Positions 23,884 through 32,773 of a stretch of DNA of 64,000 bases are shown here, in pieces (position 1 is the stretch's first letter; every line of letters starts with the position of its first letter). This DNA comes from JASHPR01 sp963749145 (GTDB taxonomy: Bacteria; Actinomycetota; Actinomycetes; Streptosporangiales; Streptosporangiaceae). The position numbers were made by a program, and so were the translations under genes. The notes beneath the pieces were generated by a model. That model was given only the letters and a program-made list of their open reading frames with translations, ran no database searches and had not been told where the DNA came from. The stretch lies in the NCBI GenBank assembly GCA_963749145.1, contig CAVVLN010000004.1, positions 1,736,001 to 1,800,000 of the forward strand, given 5' to 3'.

Positions 23884-25208
23884 CCCCGGGCCGTGGCCGG
23901 GAGCCCGGCCAGCGCCTCACGTGCCTCCGCGGCGACCGGCGGCGGTACGGTCAGCGACAGCACGTGCCGCAGCGCCTTGCCGTAGGCAACGTCGTAGGCC
24001 TCGTCGGCCGGCACCGCGACGTCCGGCACCACGCCCGTGCCCTGCCAGTTTGTCCCGGTGACCTGGTTGACCGACCGGGCGAACGGCACCCCGATCACCA
24101 TCGTGGCGGAGATCGGGATCGGCCTGGTCGGGTGAGCCCCGCCGCCGGTGGTCTCGCCGATCACCTCGACCCGGCCCTGGGCCTGCAGCGTGTAGCAGAG
24201 GTCCTCGCCGCCGGAGAACGTCTCGTGGCTGGTCAGCACGTACACCGGCCGGTCGAGGTAGCGGGGGCCTGGCACCCAGGCCAGGGTCCAGAACTGCCTG
24301 GTCTCGCCGGTCTCGGCCACGAAGATGTCGGTGAGGCGGGTGTCGGCGCCGGGGAACAGGTAGCTGCACCAGAAGGCCACCCCGTGCGGCGAGCCGCCGT
24401 GGTTGCGCCGCAGGTCGATGATCAGCGCGTCGGTTCCGGCGACCAGTCGCATGGCCGCGGCGATGGCCGGGCCCGCCTCGTCGTCCGGGTGGGCCACGCC
24501 ATGCAGGTCCAGGTAGCCCACGTTGCCCGCCAGCCGCTCGACGCGGTGGATGCCGTAGTTGCCCGGGTGGCCCTTGCGGCCCGGCTCCGGCCGGGGCCGC
24601 TCGGGGCGGTCCGGCACCGGGGCCCGGCGCCGGGCGGCCCGCGGCGGCATCGTCCTGACCCGCAGGTGCCTGTCCTCGCACACCTCGTTCAGGTGCTCGG
24701 TGAGCCGCTCGGCCAGCACTTCCTCGTCGAGGCCGTCGTACTCGCCGGCGGCCAGCCGCGCCTCGACTGCCGTGGCCGCCTGCTCGGCGCGCTCGGGGAA
24801 CACGTAACTAGTCCGCAGGGTCTGCAGCGCGATCGTCACGATCTCGCGCGCGGACAGCGGCTCGGCGGTGGCCGCGGGGTCGTCCGGCATCGTGATCCTG
24901 GGCGCGCCGCTGTCCTCGCCGGCGGTGAACTCCAGCAGTCGCGCCTCGGGGAGCCGGAATGACAGTTCACGCCGCACCTGCTTCATCCGCGGCTCGTGGG
25001 CCTGGGCCCACTCGTCCAGGGACCGCTGCCGGTCCCCGGGCCCGCCCGGCGCCTCGATGACCACCCGGACCAGCAGCTCGTCCGGCCCGATCCGCTCGTC
25101 CTCGCCCGGGCCGAGCAGGGCGACCCGCCGCACCGACCCGGCCGGGAAGCGTGCCCTGAGCTCGAGGTCGACCATGCGCTCGACGCGCCGTATCTCGGTT
25201 TGCTCCAC
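23880..25208 (-). CDS. S41 family (C-terminal processing-like) peptidase
   Basis: 442 residues. The first 115 residues are an unusual acidic leader (ELRARFPAGSVRRVALLGPG) with no signal peptide. Then comes the S41 N-terminal helical region (EIVTIALQTLRTSYVFPERA) and the tail-specific protease core: HLRVRTMP, GYLDLHGV, LIIDLRRNHGGSPHGV, and SHETFSGGEDLCYTLQAQGR with the likely catalytic serine, then VIGETTGGGAHPT. This arrangement matches interphotoreceptor-retinoid-binding-like S41 peptidases of actinomycetes. It is probably cytoplasmic. ATG 25208 is the chosen start. The stop overlaps that of the PPOX gene by four bases. Confidence 0.86.
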   Translation of the reverse strand: MEQTEIRRVERMVDLELRARFPAGSVRRVALLGPGEDERIGPDELLVRVVIEAPGGPGDRQRSLDEWAQAHEPRMKQVRRELSFRLPEARLLEFTAGEDSGAPRITMPDDPAATAEPLSAREIVTIALQTLRTSYVFPERAEQAATAVEARLAAGEYDGLDEEVLAERLTEHLNEVCEDRHLRVRTMPPRAARRRAPVPDRPERPRPEPGRKGHPGNYGIHRVERLAGNVGYLDLHGVAHPDDEAGPAIAAAMRLVAGTDALIIDLRRNHGGSPHGVAFWCSYLFPGADTRLTDIFVAETGETRQFWTLAWVPGPRYLDRPVYVLTSHETFSGGEDLCYTLQAQGRVEVIGETTGGGAHPTRPIPISATMVIGVPFARSVNQVTGTNWQGTGVVPDVAVPADEAYDVAYGKALRHVLSLTVPPPVAAEAREALAGLPATARG

Positions 25209-25458
25209 GCCGGCCTCCCTGCGCCGCCTCGGGCTCCGGCCTTCAGGCTAGAAGCCACCCGGGGTGACCACACGCGAATATCGGTCGCCGTCGGCGGGGC
25301 ACCCGGCCGCCTTCACACCAGGCCTGAACTGCCGCAACCCGTCACGCAACCAGACCGTTGTAACGTACTCTAGCTCGCGAAAATGTTACCCGGCTGCCTC
25401 CGCATCCTCGCCGCCAGGATATGGCTCCTCCCGGCGGCACCAGCCGACCGTGCCTACC

Positions 25459-25488
25459 ATTCACTATCTACGCACGCAGATAGTGGAT
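25459..25488 (+). promoter_or_regulatory. Stem-loop in the leader of the methyltransferase gene
   Basis: CACTATCT (25462-25469), an 8-nt loop, then AGATAGTG (25478-25485) form a perfect 8-bp stem, extended to 11 bp by one G-U and two A-U pairs. It lies 79 bp before the chosen GTG start at 25567 in a less GC-rich stretch. No gene ends here on the plus strand, so an operator or leader structure is likelier than a terminator. The rest of 25209-25566 holds no supported gene. Confidence 0.45.
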
Positions 25489-25566
25489 CTTTGTGGACGG
25501 CTGACGGAGGAGATGGTCCGCCGCGATGAGCTGGTCGGCACGGACGAGGGTTCGGAGGGCACGAGC

Positions 25567-26232
25567 GTGATCGATTATCAGCGGCTGTATGAGTACCGCT
25601 TCCAGAATGTGGACCAGGGACGACGCGAGCGCGTGTGGGAGGCGATAGCGCCGGTGATCTGGGAACGGCTTGGCCAGCCCGGGCGCCTCCTCGACCCCGC
25701 CGCCGGGAGATGCGAGTTCATAAACGCCGCACCCGCCGCAGAGCGGTGGGGACTGGACGCCGTCAAATACGAAGAGGCGACATTGCGCGAGGGAACCCGG
25801 CTGATCATCTCGGACATCATGCAGGCCGAGCTGCCCGGCTCTTATTTCGACGGCATCTTCGTTTCCAACTTCCTCGAGCACCTCAGGAGCCCCGACGAGG
25901 TGGCCGCCTTCCTGGAGAAGATGCGCGCATGCGCGAAGCCCGGGGGGCGCATCGCGGTCATGGGCCCGAACTTCCGGTGCTGCGCCCGGGAATATTTTGA
26001 CTATGCCGACCACAGCGTGGTCCTTACCGAGCAGAGCACCGCAGAGCACCTGTACGCGGCCGGCTTTGACGTTGATAAGGTTCACCCCAGGTTCCTGCCT
26101 TACTCGTTCTCGGGCCGCATGCCCACGCACCCCGCGCTCGTCCGCGCCTACCTGCGGACGCCGCCCGCGTGGCGGCTGCTGGGCAAGCAGTTCCTCGTGA
26201 TCGCCACCCGCCCGCAGGCTCGCCAGGGCTGA
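25567..26232 (+). CDS. SAM-dependent methyltransferase, glycan cluster
   Basis: 221-residue class I methyltransferase. Motif I is degenerate: RLLDPAAGRCEFINAAPAAE. Later segments are LIISDIMQAELPGSYFDGIF, SNFLEHLRSPDEVAAFLEKM and PGGRIAVMGPNFRC. GTG 25567 (MIDYQRLYEYRFQNVDQ) is chosen because GGAGGG ends seven bases upstream; longer starts at 25513 or earlier place the ribosome site badly or translate a hairpin. Proteins of this kind sit in sugar and lipid-linked glycan clusters, where they methylate a sugar or phospho-lipid intermediate. It is the first plus-strand gene at the edge of the glycan region. Confidence 0.8.
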   Translation: MIDYQRLYEYRFQNVDQGRRERVWEAIAPVIWERLGQPGRLLDPAAGRCEFINAAPAAERWGLDAVKYEEATLREGTRLIISDIMQAELPGSYFDGIFVSNFLEHLRSPDEVAAFLEKMRACAKPGGRIAVMGPNFRCCAREYFDYADHSVVLTEQSTAEHLYAAGFDVDKVHPRFLPYSFSGRMPTHPALVRAYLRTPPAWRLLGKQFLVIATRPQARQG

Positions 26233-26233
26233 G

Positions 26234-26250
26234 CGGGCGGGTCCCGCCCG
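26234..26250 (+). terminator. GC hairpin immediately after the methyltransferase gene
   Basis: CGGGCGGG (26234-26241), one T, CCCGCCCG (26243-26250): a perfect 8-bp inverted repeat starting 2 bp after the stop. It has no T-run. It is likely to end transcription before the convergent SDR gene. The following 26251-26393 holds no recognised gene. Confidence 0.5.
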
Positions 26251-26393
26251 CCTGGCCTGCGGACATCGCGCCGGTCCTGTCCGGCAAGGACGCCGCCGCC
26301 CGTCCCTGGCGAAGGCACAGCCGGCCTCCTCCCCGACTACGCCGAAGGCCAGGCATACATCGCGAAGCTCCGCGGCGGCGCGTCGGCCGGGAT

Positions 26394-27419
26394 CTAGAGA
26401 GCGCCGGTGTCGATGGCCTGGCGGATCCAGGGGATGACCTCGTCGAGCATGGCGGGCAGCGGGGTGGTGGCCTCGAAGCCCAGGATCTGTTTGGCTTTCC
26501 CGGTGGCGGGGACCCGGCGCTGCACGTCGTGGGTGAACGGGTCGTCGTGGACGATCCGCAGCGGCACTCCGGCGCCGTGGATCTTCGCCCAGATCAGGGC
26601 GGCCAGTTCCAGCACGGTGGTGGATTCGGCGGTGGACAGGTTGAAGTCCTCGTTCAGCGCGCCGGGGTGCTCCAGGGTGGCGGCGATGCCGCGGGCCAGG
26701 TCGCCGCCGTAGGTGTAGTGGCGGACCTGGGTGCCGTCGCCCAGGATGTGCAGCGGGTCCTGGCCCTTGAGGACTTTCTGGACCAGGTCGGGGACCACGT
26801 GGCTCATGGCCAGCCGCACGTTCCCGGACATGATCTGCTCGTCCCCGGCCGCCCGGCTCTCCCCGATGCCGACGCAGTTGAACGGCCGCACGATCGTGTA
26901 CGGCAGCCGGTACTGCTCATAGGCGGCGCGGGCGAAGTACTCCACGGCCAGCTTCTGGAAACCGTACGACGACCGCGGCGGCGGTACCTGGAGCTCCTGC
27001 CCCTCATACGACGGCCAGGAATCAGCCGCCTCGAACACCATCGACGAGGAGACGTAGGTGACCTTCCGCAGCCGCCCGGCCCGGTGCGCCTCGATCGCCG
27101 CGTCGCAGGAGGCGGCGATGATCCGCTCGTTGGCCGCCAGCAGGTCGTAGGCGTAGGTGTGGAAGTAGGAGATCCCCCCGATCATCGCCGCGCCCGCGAC
27201 GAAGTGGTCGCAGCCGGCCAGCAGCCGGGTCATCAGCCCGCCGTCGCGCGCGTCGCCCTCGACCAGCCGATAGTGCGGGTGATCGTCGTAGGACTTGCTG
27301 ACCTGGCCGTACTTGGAGAAGTTGTCCACCCCGGTGACCTGGTACCCGCGCGCGAGCAGTTCCGCGACCAGGTAGCCGCTGATGAATCCCGAGGCGCCGC
27401 TGACCAGCACCTTGTCCAC
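26394..27419 (-). CDS. NAD(P)-dependent epimerase/dehydratase (extended SDR)
   Basis: 341-residue extended short-chain dehydrogenase acting on nucleotide sugars. The NAD-binding motif is VSGASGFISGYLVAELLARG; the active-site serine is in KVTYVSSSMVFEA and the Tyr-Lys pair in SSYGFQKLAVEYFAR. The substrate domain has PYTIVRPFNCVG and GDGTQVRHYTYGGDLARGI. It probably makes or epimerises an NDP-hexose for the glycan cluster; the exact product cannot be told. GTG 27419 begins one base after the stop of the upstream GT2 gene, so the two are one operon. Confidence 0.9.
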   Translation of the reverse strand: MDKVLVSGASGFISGYLVAELLARGYQVTGVDNFSKYGQVSKSYDDHPHYRLVEGDARDGGLMTRLLAGCDHFVAGAAMIGGISYFHTYAYDLLAANERIIAASCDAAIEAHRAGRLRKVTYVSSSMVFEAADSWPSYEGQELQVPPPRSSYGFQKLAVEYFARAAYEQYRLPYTIVRPFNCVGIGESRAAGDEQIMSGNVRLAMSHVVPDLVQKVLKGQDPLHILGDGTQVRHYTYGGDLARGIAATLEHPGALNEDFNLSTAESTTVLELAALIWAKIHGAGVPLRIVHDDPFTHDVQRRVPATGKAKQILGFEATTPLPAMLDEVIPWIRQAIDTGAL

Positions 27420-27420
27420 G

Positions 27421-28263
27421 TCACCGTGCCTTTCGCTGGGAGCCGGCCGGGGAACGGGCCTGGGGCCGGTCCCGGAGCTCGTCCAGGCCGAGCCGCGGGC
27501 CGAACGCGAAACGGTACCAGCGCAGGTACTTGGGCAGCCACGCCGCGGTCTGGAAGTTCGACAGGCCCTGCTGGCGGTCCAGCCAGATCGTGGGGATCTC
27601 GGCGATCGGCAGCCGCAGCCGCCTCGCCTTGGCGGTCAGCTCGATGCCGATCTCGAAACCGTCCCGGCTGTCGATGCCGACCGCCCGCACGAACGCGGTC
27701 GAGTAAGCCTTGAACGAGTTGGTGGCATCCCGGGTGCCGACCCGGGCCAGCAGCCGCAAGCTGCGCCCCGCCGCCGCCGACATCATCCCCTTGGCCAGCG
27801 GCCCGCCCACCTTCTGCCCGCCCGCCATGTACCGCGACGCCGCCGCCACCGCCACCCCCCGCTCCACCAGCCGGACCAGGTCATCGATCTGCCGCACGTC
27901 ATCACACCCGTCGGCCATCGTGACCACCGCCACCGGCGTCGTGGCGTGATCGATGCCGTACCGGATCGCGTTCGCCGGGCCCCGGCCATAGGTGTTGACC
28001 AGGCAGCGCAGCCGCGGCTCCCGCTCAGCCAGCCGCGCCACCACCGGCCGGGTGCTGTCGGCCGGATCATCGACCACCACCAGCACCTCGCACGGCAGCA
28101 AGACCGCCTCGAACAGCCGCTCCAGCACCGCGACGATGCCCTCGCCCTCGTTGTACGCCGGGATCACCACCGACACGCGCAGACCGCCAGGATCCCCGAC
28201 CCGGGCCCGCCGGACCAGGTCAGCGGCGGCGATGCGCCTGCCGCCGTCACGGTTCCTGGCCAT
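27421..28263 (-). CDS. Family 2 glycosyltransferase
   Basis: 280-residue GT2 enzyme, similar to polyprenyl-phosphate sugar synthases without a membrane tail. It has RVSVVIPAYNEGEGIVAVLE, VLVVVDDPADSTRPVVARLA (nucleotide site), the acceptor-side VTMADGCDDVRQIDDLVRLV and NSFKAYSTAFVRAV. The ending IPTIWLDRQQGLSNFQTAAW and LPKYLRWYRFAF is characteristic of this subgroup. The ATG at 28263 lies 30 residues before the first strand; the ribosome site is weak. It forms an operon with the SDR gene one base downstream. Probably it transfers a sugar to polyprenyl phosphate at the inner membrane face. Confidence 0.88.
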   Translation of the reverse strand: MARNRDGGRRIAAADLVRRARVGDPGGLRVSVVIPAYNEGEGIVAVLERLFEAVLLPCEVLVVVDDPADSTRPVVARLAEREPRLRCLVNTYGRGPANAIRYGIDHATTPVAVVTMADGCDDVRQIDDLVRLVERGVAVAAASRYMAGGQKVGGPLAKGMMSAAAGRSLRLLARVGTRDATNSFKAYSTAFVRAVGIDSRDGFEIGIELTAKARRLRLPIAEIPTIWLDRQQGLSNFQTAAWLPKYLRWYRFAFGPRLGLDELRDRPQARSPAGSQRKAR

Positions 28264-28713
28264 CAGACCCGCACGCCCCCGCCCCGGATGTTCCAGATGT
28301 CCACCACCACATCGCGCTCGAACGGCGCATCGCGCTGTAGCGCCACTCGACACCTCGACCCTTGCCTCGTCGGCTTGCCACTATCCGGATCACTTACCAT
28401 AGCTGGCCACGGTCGTTCTGCTACGTTCTGGTGGCAAACAGGCCGGCCCGGCAGGGATCTGCGGACCGCGGGCATGACCGGACTCCACCGGCCATCGGCT
28501 CACTTCCCGGCCAGGGACCGTCGGGTTACCAGCGGGTAGGGCAAGGTGGCCCGGCCGCGCTGGCTGCGTGATGAGCTGATGAGATGCCTGCTAGAGTGTT
28601 CGAACTCCTCTGCGATGGTCAAGTCAACTCTTTCCCGATCCGAACGGCAGTCCCATCCCGACACAATGTGTGCCCGGCGAGTGGTAGCTGGCCAGGAGTT
28701 TGGTGGTTGTGGC
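28264..28713. other. Divergent intergenic region, 450 bp
   Basis: This separates the minus-strand GT2 gene from the plus-strand membrane protein gene and has lower GC than its surroundings. From 28583 it is the upstream part of the tandem-duplicated unit. It holds the extended -10-like TGCTAGAGT (28589-28597), repeated at 30784-30792 before the second copy, as the only promoter-like element I can point to. No gene is seen. Confidence 0.4.
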
Positions 28714-30573
28714 GTGGAGACGCTCAGCGCATCTGCTGTTGAGGAAACGCCCAGCGGATCACTCAGGCGCAGGCGCATTGCCGCGTCGCTAGCGGTCGTC
28801 TGCGCATACCTGGTTCTCGGGCTGGCAGCTTTCTGGCCAGACCTGCCGCACATGTCAGGAGTTATTTTCAGCAAGGCTACCCTTGGCGATCCCCAACTAT
28901 CCTTGTGGGAAGTGGCCTGGATACACTATGCCCTGCTGCACGGGCTGAACCCCTTCTTCAGCCACGCGATGTTCGTGCCGGGTGGCCTGAACCTGGCGAT
29001 GAACACCGCCACTCCGCTGCTGGGATTCGTCACGACGCCGCTGGCCCTGTTCCTGGGCCCGGTTACGATACTCAACCTGATCGCCGTCGTGGCCATGCCC
29101 ATCTCGGCCATAGCCGCCTTCTTCGTTCTGCGCAAGTGGAAGGTATGGCTGCCGGCGGCGGCCATCGGCGGGCTCGTCTACGGCTTCGGGCCTAATACGG
29201 TCGGCCAGAACTTGGACCTCCATATATATTTGACGTTCATTCCGCTTCCGCCATTGATCGCCGCCACACTGGTCTCCATTTTTCAGCACCGGGCGGTCTC
29301 CTGGCGCCTTGGCCTCCAACTCGGCGTCCTGATCTCCGCCCAGTACCTGATCATGCCCGAGGTGGCCGCATATGTTGTCATCATCGGCGCCGCGGCCATC
29401 GCGTTCGCGGCGATCCGGCGCCCGGCGCTCGTTCGGGAACTAGCGATACCAGTCGCCGCAACGACTCTCATCGCTGGTCTCGTTACGCTGGTGCTGCTCG
29501 CCTATCCGGTGTGGATGCTCGTCGCCGGGCCCCAGCACGTCCCCACGCCACCTCACCCCCCGAACAATCCATACTTCGAAAATGACCTGCTCAACTTCTT
29601 TGTTCCGGGCCCAACCCAGCGCATCTCATTCGGTATGAGTTCCCTCAGCAATCGGGTAGATCACCTCCTCACCGCCGAGAACTCATACATAGGCATTCCC
29701 GTTCTTCTCGTCGTGGGCTACCTGGTATACCGATCCCGGCGAGTCCCCCGCGTCCAGCTCACCTCGGCACTACTGCTGCTGAGTGCGCTTCTCACGCTAG
29801 GACCTCATCTCGTAGTAGACGGACACCGCACTGACGTCCCTCTCCCCTTCCTGATCCTCGACCACGTACCCTTTTTCAACAGCATCGTTCCGCCGCGAAT
29901 GGCTTTCGGCGTGACCACTTGCCTGGCCGCTCTCATTGCCTTCAGCCTCGACAATGTCCGCCGAGACGAGCGGACTTCCCTCCAACATGGCCCGAGATGG
30001 CGGTGGGGAACGCCGGCCCTAAGGAGCGGATTCCTCGCCGCAGGTGTCCTGGTCGTCCTGGCCGTTACACTGCTGCCGAAGTGGCCATACGGGACTACAC
30101 GCGCGGCGACGCTTCCGACGCAGATCCGCCAAGCGGTTCCAGCGGGCGATCCTGTCGCCGTGACCTATCCCTACGCCACTTATTTTCACGTCCAGCCCAT
30201 GGTGTGGCAGGTCAACGACGACTTCGACTTCCGGCTGCTCGGTGGCTACGGATTTAACCCGTGGCCCCACAGCGCCGATCCGAGCGGCTACCTAGGCCTC
30301 GACAGGCCTGTCGAACCCCCGCCTATGAACCCGGAGGGTTTGCAGCGGTTCCTGGCCAACCAAGAGGGTGTCACGCTCTATGGTCCGCAGCCACCGTTGA
30401 ACAGCGGCCTCGTCGGCGTTACCAGAGCTACGCTGTCCAAATACAACGTCAAGGTGGTCATCGTCGACCGCTCGGCTGGCGGCAGCAGAAAGGTCGTGAA
30501 GCTGTTCCGGATGGCCCTCGGTCTTCCGACGGCAACGGCCGGATCATTCGTCCTCTGGAATGTCCGAACCTGA
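28714..30573 (+). CDS. Polytopic membrane protein, GT-C-like (copy A)
   Basis: 619 residues with about ten or more membrane helices. After a cytoplasmic N-terminus the first helix (AVVCAYLVLGLAAFWPDL) leads into a loop with GDPQLSLWEVAWIHYALLHG and NPFFSHAMFVPGGLNLAMNT, the pattern of GT-C-fold lipid-linked-sugar transferases and their relatives. The C-terminal soluble part (from about 450) contains PYATYFHVQPMVWQ and VVIVDRSAGGSRKVVKLFRM. GTG 28714 matches the start of the duplicate copy. Codon and base composition are less GC-rich than neighbours, suggesting transfer. It is probably a membrane glycosyltransferase acting on the extracytoplasmic face; no donor is known. Confidence 0.8.
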   Translation: METLSASAVEETPSGSLRRRRIAASLAVVCAYLVLGLAAFWPDLPHMSGVIFSKATLGDPQLSLWEVAWIHYALLHGLNPFFSHAMFVPGGLNLAMNTATPLLGFVTTPLALFLGPVTILNLIAVVAMPISAIAAFFVLRKWKVWLPAAAIGGLVYGFGPNTVGQNLDLHIYLTFIPLPPLIAATLVSIFQHRAVSWRLGLQLGVLISAQYLIMPEVAAYVVIIGAAAIAFAAIRRPALVRELAIPVAATTLIAGLVTLVLLAYPVWMLVAGPQHVPTPPHPPNNPYFENDLLNFFVPGPTQRISFGMSSLSNRVDHLLTAENSYIGIPVLLVVGYLVYRSRRVPRVQLTSALLLLSALLTLGPHLVVDGHRTDVPLPFLILDHVPFFNSIVPPRMAFGVTTCLAALIAFSLDNVRRDERTSLQHGPRWRWGTPALRSGFLAAGVLVVLAVTLLPKWPYGTTRAATLPTQIRQAVPAGDPVAVTYPYATYFHVQPMVWQVNDDFDFRLLGGYGFNPWPHSADPSGYLGLDRPVEPPPMNPEGLQRFLANQEGVTLYGPQPPLNSGLVGVTRATLSKYNVKVVIVDRSAGGSRKVVKLFRMALGLPTATAGSFVLWNVRT

Positions 30574-30769
30574 GCGCCGTGCGGGGCGCCAGTATTCGGG
30601 GAACAGCCGGCGGGCGCTGGCCGCCGGGGGCCGGGCGGCGCTGGCGTCGAGGGGCGCGGGCGGGACGAGCGCAAGCTCACACCCGTCCAGCTGCGCGAAC
30701 TGGAGACGGTGCTGGATGCCGGGCCGACCGCGTCGGGCTGCGATGAGGTGGCCAGTTCGAGCGTGATAA
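30574..30769 (+). pseudogene. IS630-type transposase remnant (N-terminal HTH region)
   Basis: The spacer between the duplicate membrane genes codes in one frame for RRALAAGGRAALASRGAGG and, after a one-base shift, for KLTPVQLRELETVLDAGPTA. Together these resemble the winged-helix N-terminal region of IS630-family transposases (ALAAGG..L.LTPEQL.ELE..LDAGP). Nothing of the DDE domain follows, and no terminal repeats are visible. It is a dead fragment that might mark an insertion event linked to the duplication. Confidence 0.6.
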
Positions 30770-30869
30770 GCCGAGGCGATGCCTGCTAGAGTGTTCAACT
30801 CTTCTGCGATGGTCAAGTCAACTCTTTCCGACCCGAACGGTAGCTGGCCAGGAGTCTGGTGGTTGTGGC

Positions 30870-32747
30870 GTGGAGACGGTCAGCGCATCTGCTGTTGAGG
30901 AAACGTTCAGCGGATCACTTAGGCGCAGGCGCAGGCGCATTGCCGCGCCGCTAGCGGTCGTCTGCGCATACCTGGTTCTCGGGCTGGCAGCTTTCTGGCC
31001 AGACCTGCCGCACATGCCAGGAGTTGTTTTCAGCAAGGCTGCCCTTGGCGATCCCCAACAATCCTTGTGGGAAGTGGCCTGGGTACACTATGCCCTGCTG
31101 CACGGGCTGAACCCGTTCTTCAGCCACGCGATCTTCGTGCCGGGCGGCGTGAACCTGGGGATGAACACGGCCACCCCGCTGCTAGGATTCGTCACGACGC
31201 CGCTGGCCCCGTTCCTGGGCCCGGTTACGATATTCAACCTGATCGCCGTGGCTGCCATGCCCATCTCGGCCACAGCCGCCTTCTTCGTTCTGCGCAGGTG
31301 GAAGGTATGGCTGCCGGCGGCGGCCATCGGCGGGCTCGTCTACGGCTTCGGGCCCAATGCGGTCGGCCAGAACTTGGACCTCCATATATTTTTGACGTTC
31401 ATTCCGCTTCCGCCATTGATCGCCGCCACACTGGTATCCATTCTTCAGCACCGGGCGGTCTCCTGGCGCCTTGGCCTCTATCTCGGCGTCCTGATCTCCG
31501 CCCAGTACCTGATCTCCCCCGAGGTGGCCGCATATGTTGTCATCATCGGCGCCGCGGCCATCGCGTTCGCGGCGATCCGCCGCCCGGCGCTCGTTCGGGA
31601 ACTAGCGATACCAGTCGCCGCAACGACTCTCATCGCTGGTCTCGTTACGCTGGTGCTGCTCGCCTATCCGGTGTGGATGCTCGTCGCCGGACCGCAGCAC
31701 GTCCCCACACCACCGCACCCTACAGGTAACCCATACGACGAAAATGACCTGCTCAACTTCGTTGTCCCGGGCCCAACCCAGCGCATCTCATTCGGCATGG
31801 GGTCCCTCGGCGACCGAGTAGATCGCCTCATCACAGGCGAGAACTCATACATAGGCATACCCGTCCTTCTCATCGTGGGCTACCTGGCATACCGATCCCG
31901 GCGAGTCCCCCGCGTCCAGCTCACCTCGGCACTACTGCTGCTGTGTGCGCTTCTCACGCTAGGACCTCATCTCGTAGTGGACGGACACCGCACTGACGTC
32001 CCTCTCCCCTTCCTGATCCTTGACCACGTACCCTTTTTCAAGAGCATCGTTCCGCCGCGAATGGCTTTCGGGGTGGACACTTGCCTGGCCGCTCTCATTG
32101 CCTTCAGCCTCGACAATGTCCGCCGAGAGGAGCGGACTTGCCTCCAAGATGGCCCAAGAGCGCGGTGGAGGACGCCCGCACCGAGGAGCGGATTCCTCGC
32201 CGTAACCCTCCTGGTCGTCCTCGCCGTTACACTGCTGCCGCGGTGGCCATACGCGACCACACGCGCGACCACACGCGCGACAGCGCTCCCGGCACCGATC
32301 CGCCAGGCGGTCCCGGCGGGCGACCCCGTCGCCGTGACCTATCCCTACGCCACCTATTTTCACGTCCAGCCCATGGTGTGGCAGGCCAACGACGACTTCG
32401 ACTTCCGGCTACTCGGCGGCTACGGATTTCACCCCTGGCCCCACAGCGCCGACCCGAGCGGCTACCTAGGCCTCGACAGGCCTCTCGAACCCGAGCCCAT
32501 GAACCCCGAGGGTTTGCAGCGGTTCCTGGCCAACCAAGAGGGCGTCACGCTCTATGGTCCGCAGCCACCGTTGAACAGCAGCCTCGTCGGCGTCACCAGA
32601 GCCACATTGTCCAAATACAGCGTCAAGGTGGTCATCGTCGACCGCTCAGCTGGCGGCAGCCGACTGGTCATGAAGCTATTCCGGATGGCCCTCGGCCTTC
32701 CGACAGCAACGGCCGGATCATTCGTCCTATGGGATGTCCGGACCTGA
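30870..32747 (+). CDS. Polytopic membrane protein, GT-C-like (copy B)
   Basis: 625-residue tandem paralogue of the preceding membrane protein, alike over the full length. It has the same loop signature GDPQQSLWEVAWVHYALLHG and NPFFSHAIFVPGGVNLGMNT. Differences cluster in the loop near residues 285-335 (NPYDENDLLNFVVPG against copy A NPYFENDLLNFFVPG) and in a Thr/Arg-rich insertion near TTRATTRAT. Both copies keep open frames, so both are probably functional and may have split acceptor preference. GTG 30870 is preceded by the same leader as copy A minus about 37 bp. It converges with the asnB-like gene 27 bp downstream. Confidence 0.8.
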   Translation: METVSASAVEETFSGSLRRRRRRIAAPLAVVCAYLVLGLAAFWPDLPHMPGVVFSKAALGDPQQSLWEVAWVHYALLHGLNPFFSHAIFVPGGVNLGMNTATPLLGFVTTPLAPFLGPVTIFNLIAVAAMPISATAAFFVLRRWKVWLPAAAIGGLVYGFGPNAVGQNLDLHIFLTFIPLPPLIAATLVSILQHRAVSWRLGLYLGVLISAQYLISPEVAAYVVIIGAAAIAFAAIRRPALVRELAIPVAATTLIAGLVTLVLLAYPVWMLVAGPQHVPTPPHPTGNPYDENDLLNFVVPGPTQRISFGMGSLGDRVDRLITGENSYIGIPVLLIVGYLAYRSRRVPRVQLTSALLLLCALLTLGPHLVVDGHRTDVPLPFLILDHVPFFKSIVPPRMAFGVDTCLAALIAFSLDNVRREERTCLQDGPRARWRTPAPRSGFLAVTLLVVLAVTLLPRWPYATTRATTRATALPAPIRQAVPAGDPVAVTYPYATYFHVQPMVWQANDDFDFRLLGGYGFHPWPHSADPSGYLGLDRPLEPEPMNPEGLQRFLANQEGVTLYGPQPPLNSSLVGVTRATLSKYSVKVVIVDRSAGGSRLVMKLFRMALGLPTATAGSFVLWDVRT

Positions 32748-32773
32748 GCGCCGACGGTGCTGCCGGCTGGGCT

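Larger units (their letters stand above)
28583..32747 (+). repeat. Tandem duplication of a ~2-kb unit (membrane gene plus leader)
   Basis: Copy A runs 28583-30573 and copy B 30778-32747. Each starts at GATGCCTGCTAGAGTGTTC and ends at the stop of the encoded membrane protein. The two are closely alike through the leader and whole gene. Copy B lacks about 37 bp of leader that in copy A lies between GAACGG and TAGCTGGCC. Between the copies lies a transposase remnant. Confidence 0.9.

Noticed and set aside
26251..26393. Possible C-terminal coding remnant (LLPDYAEGQAYIAKLRGG) before the SDR gene
   Set aside because: The phrase looks protein-like in one frame but is too short, with no start and no family recognised.
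28546..28713. An upstream start for membrane protein copy A
   Set aside because: The duplicate copy cannot be extended in the same way because of its shorter leader, and both share the GTG used here.
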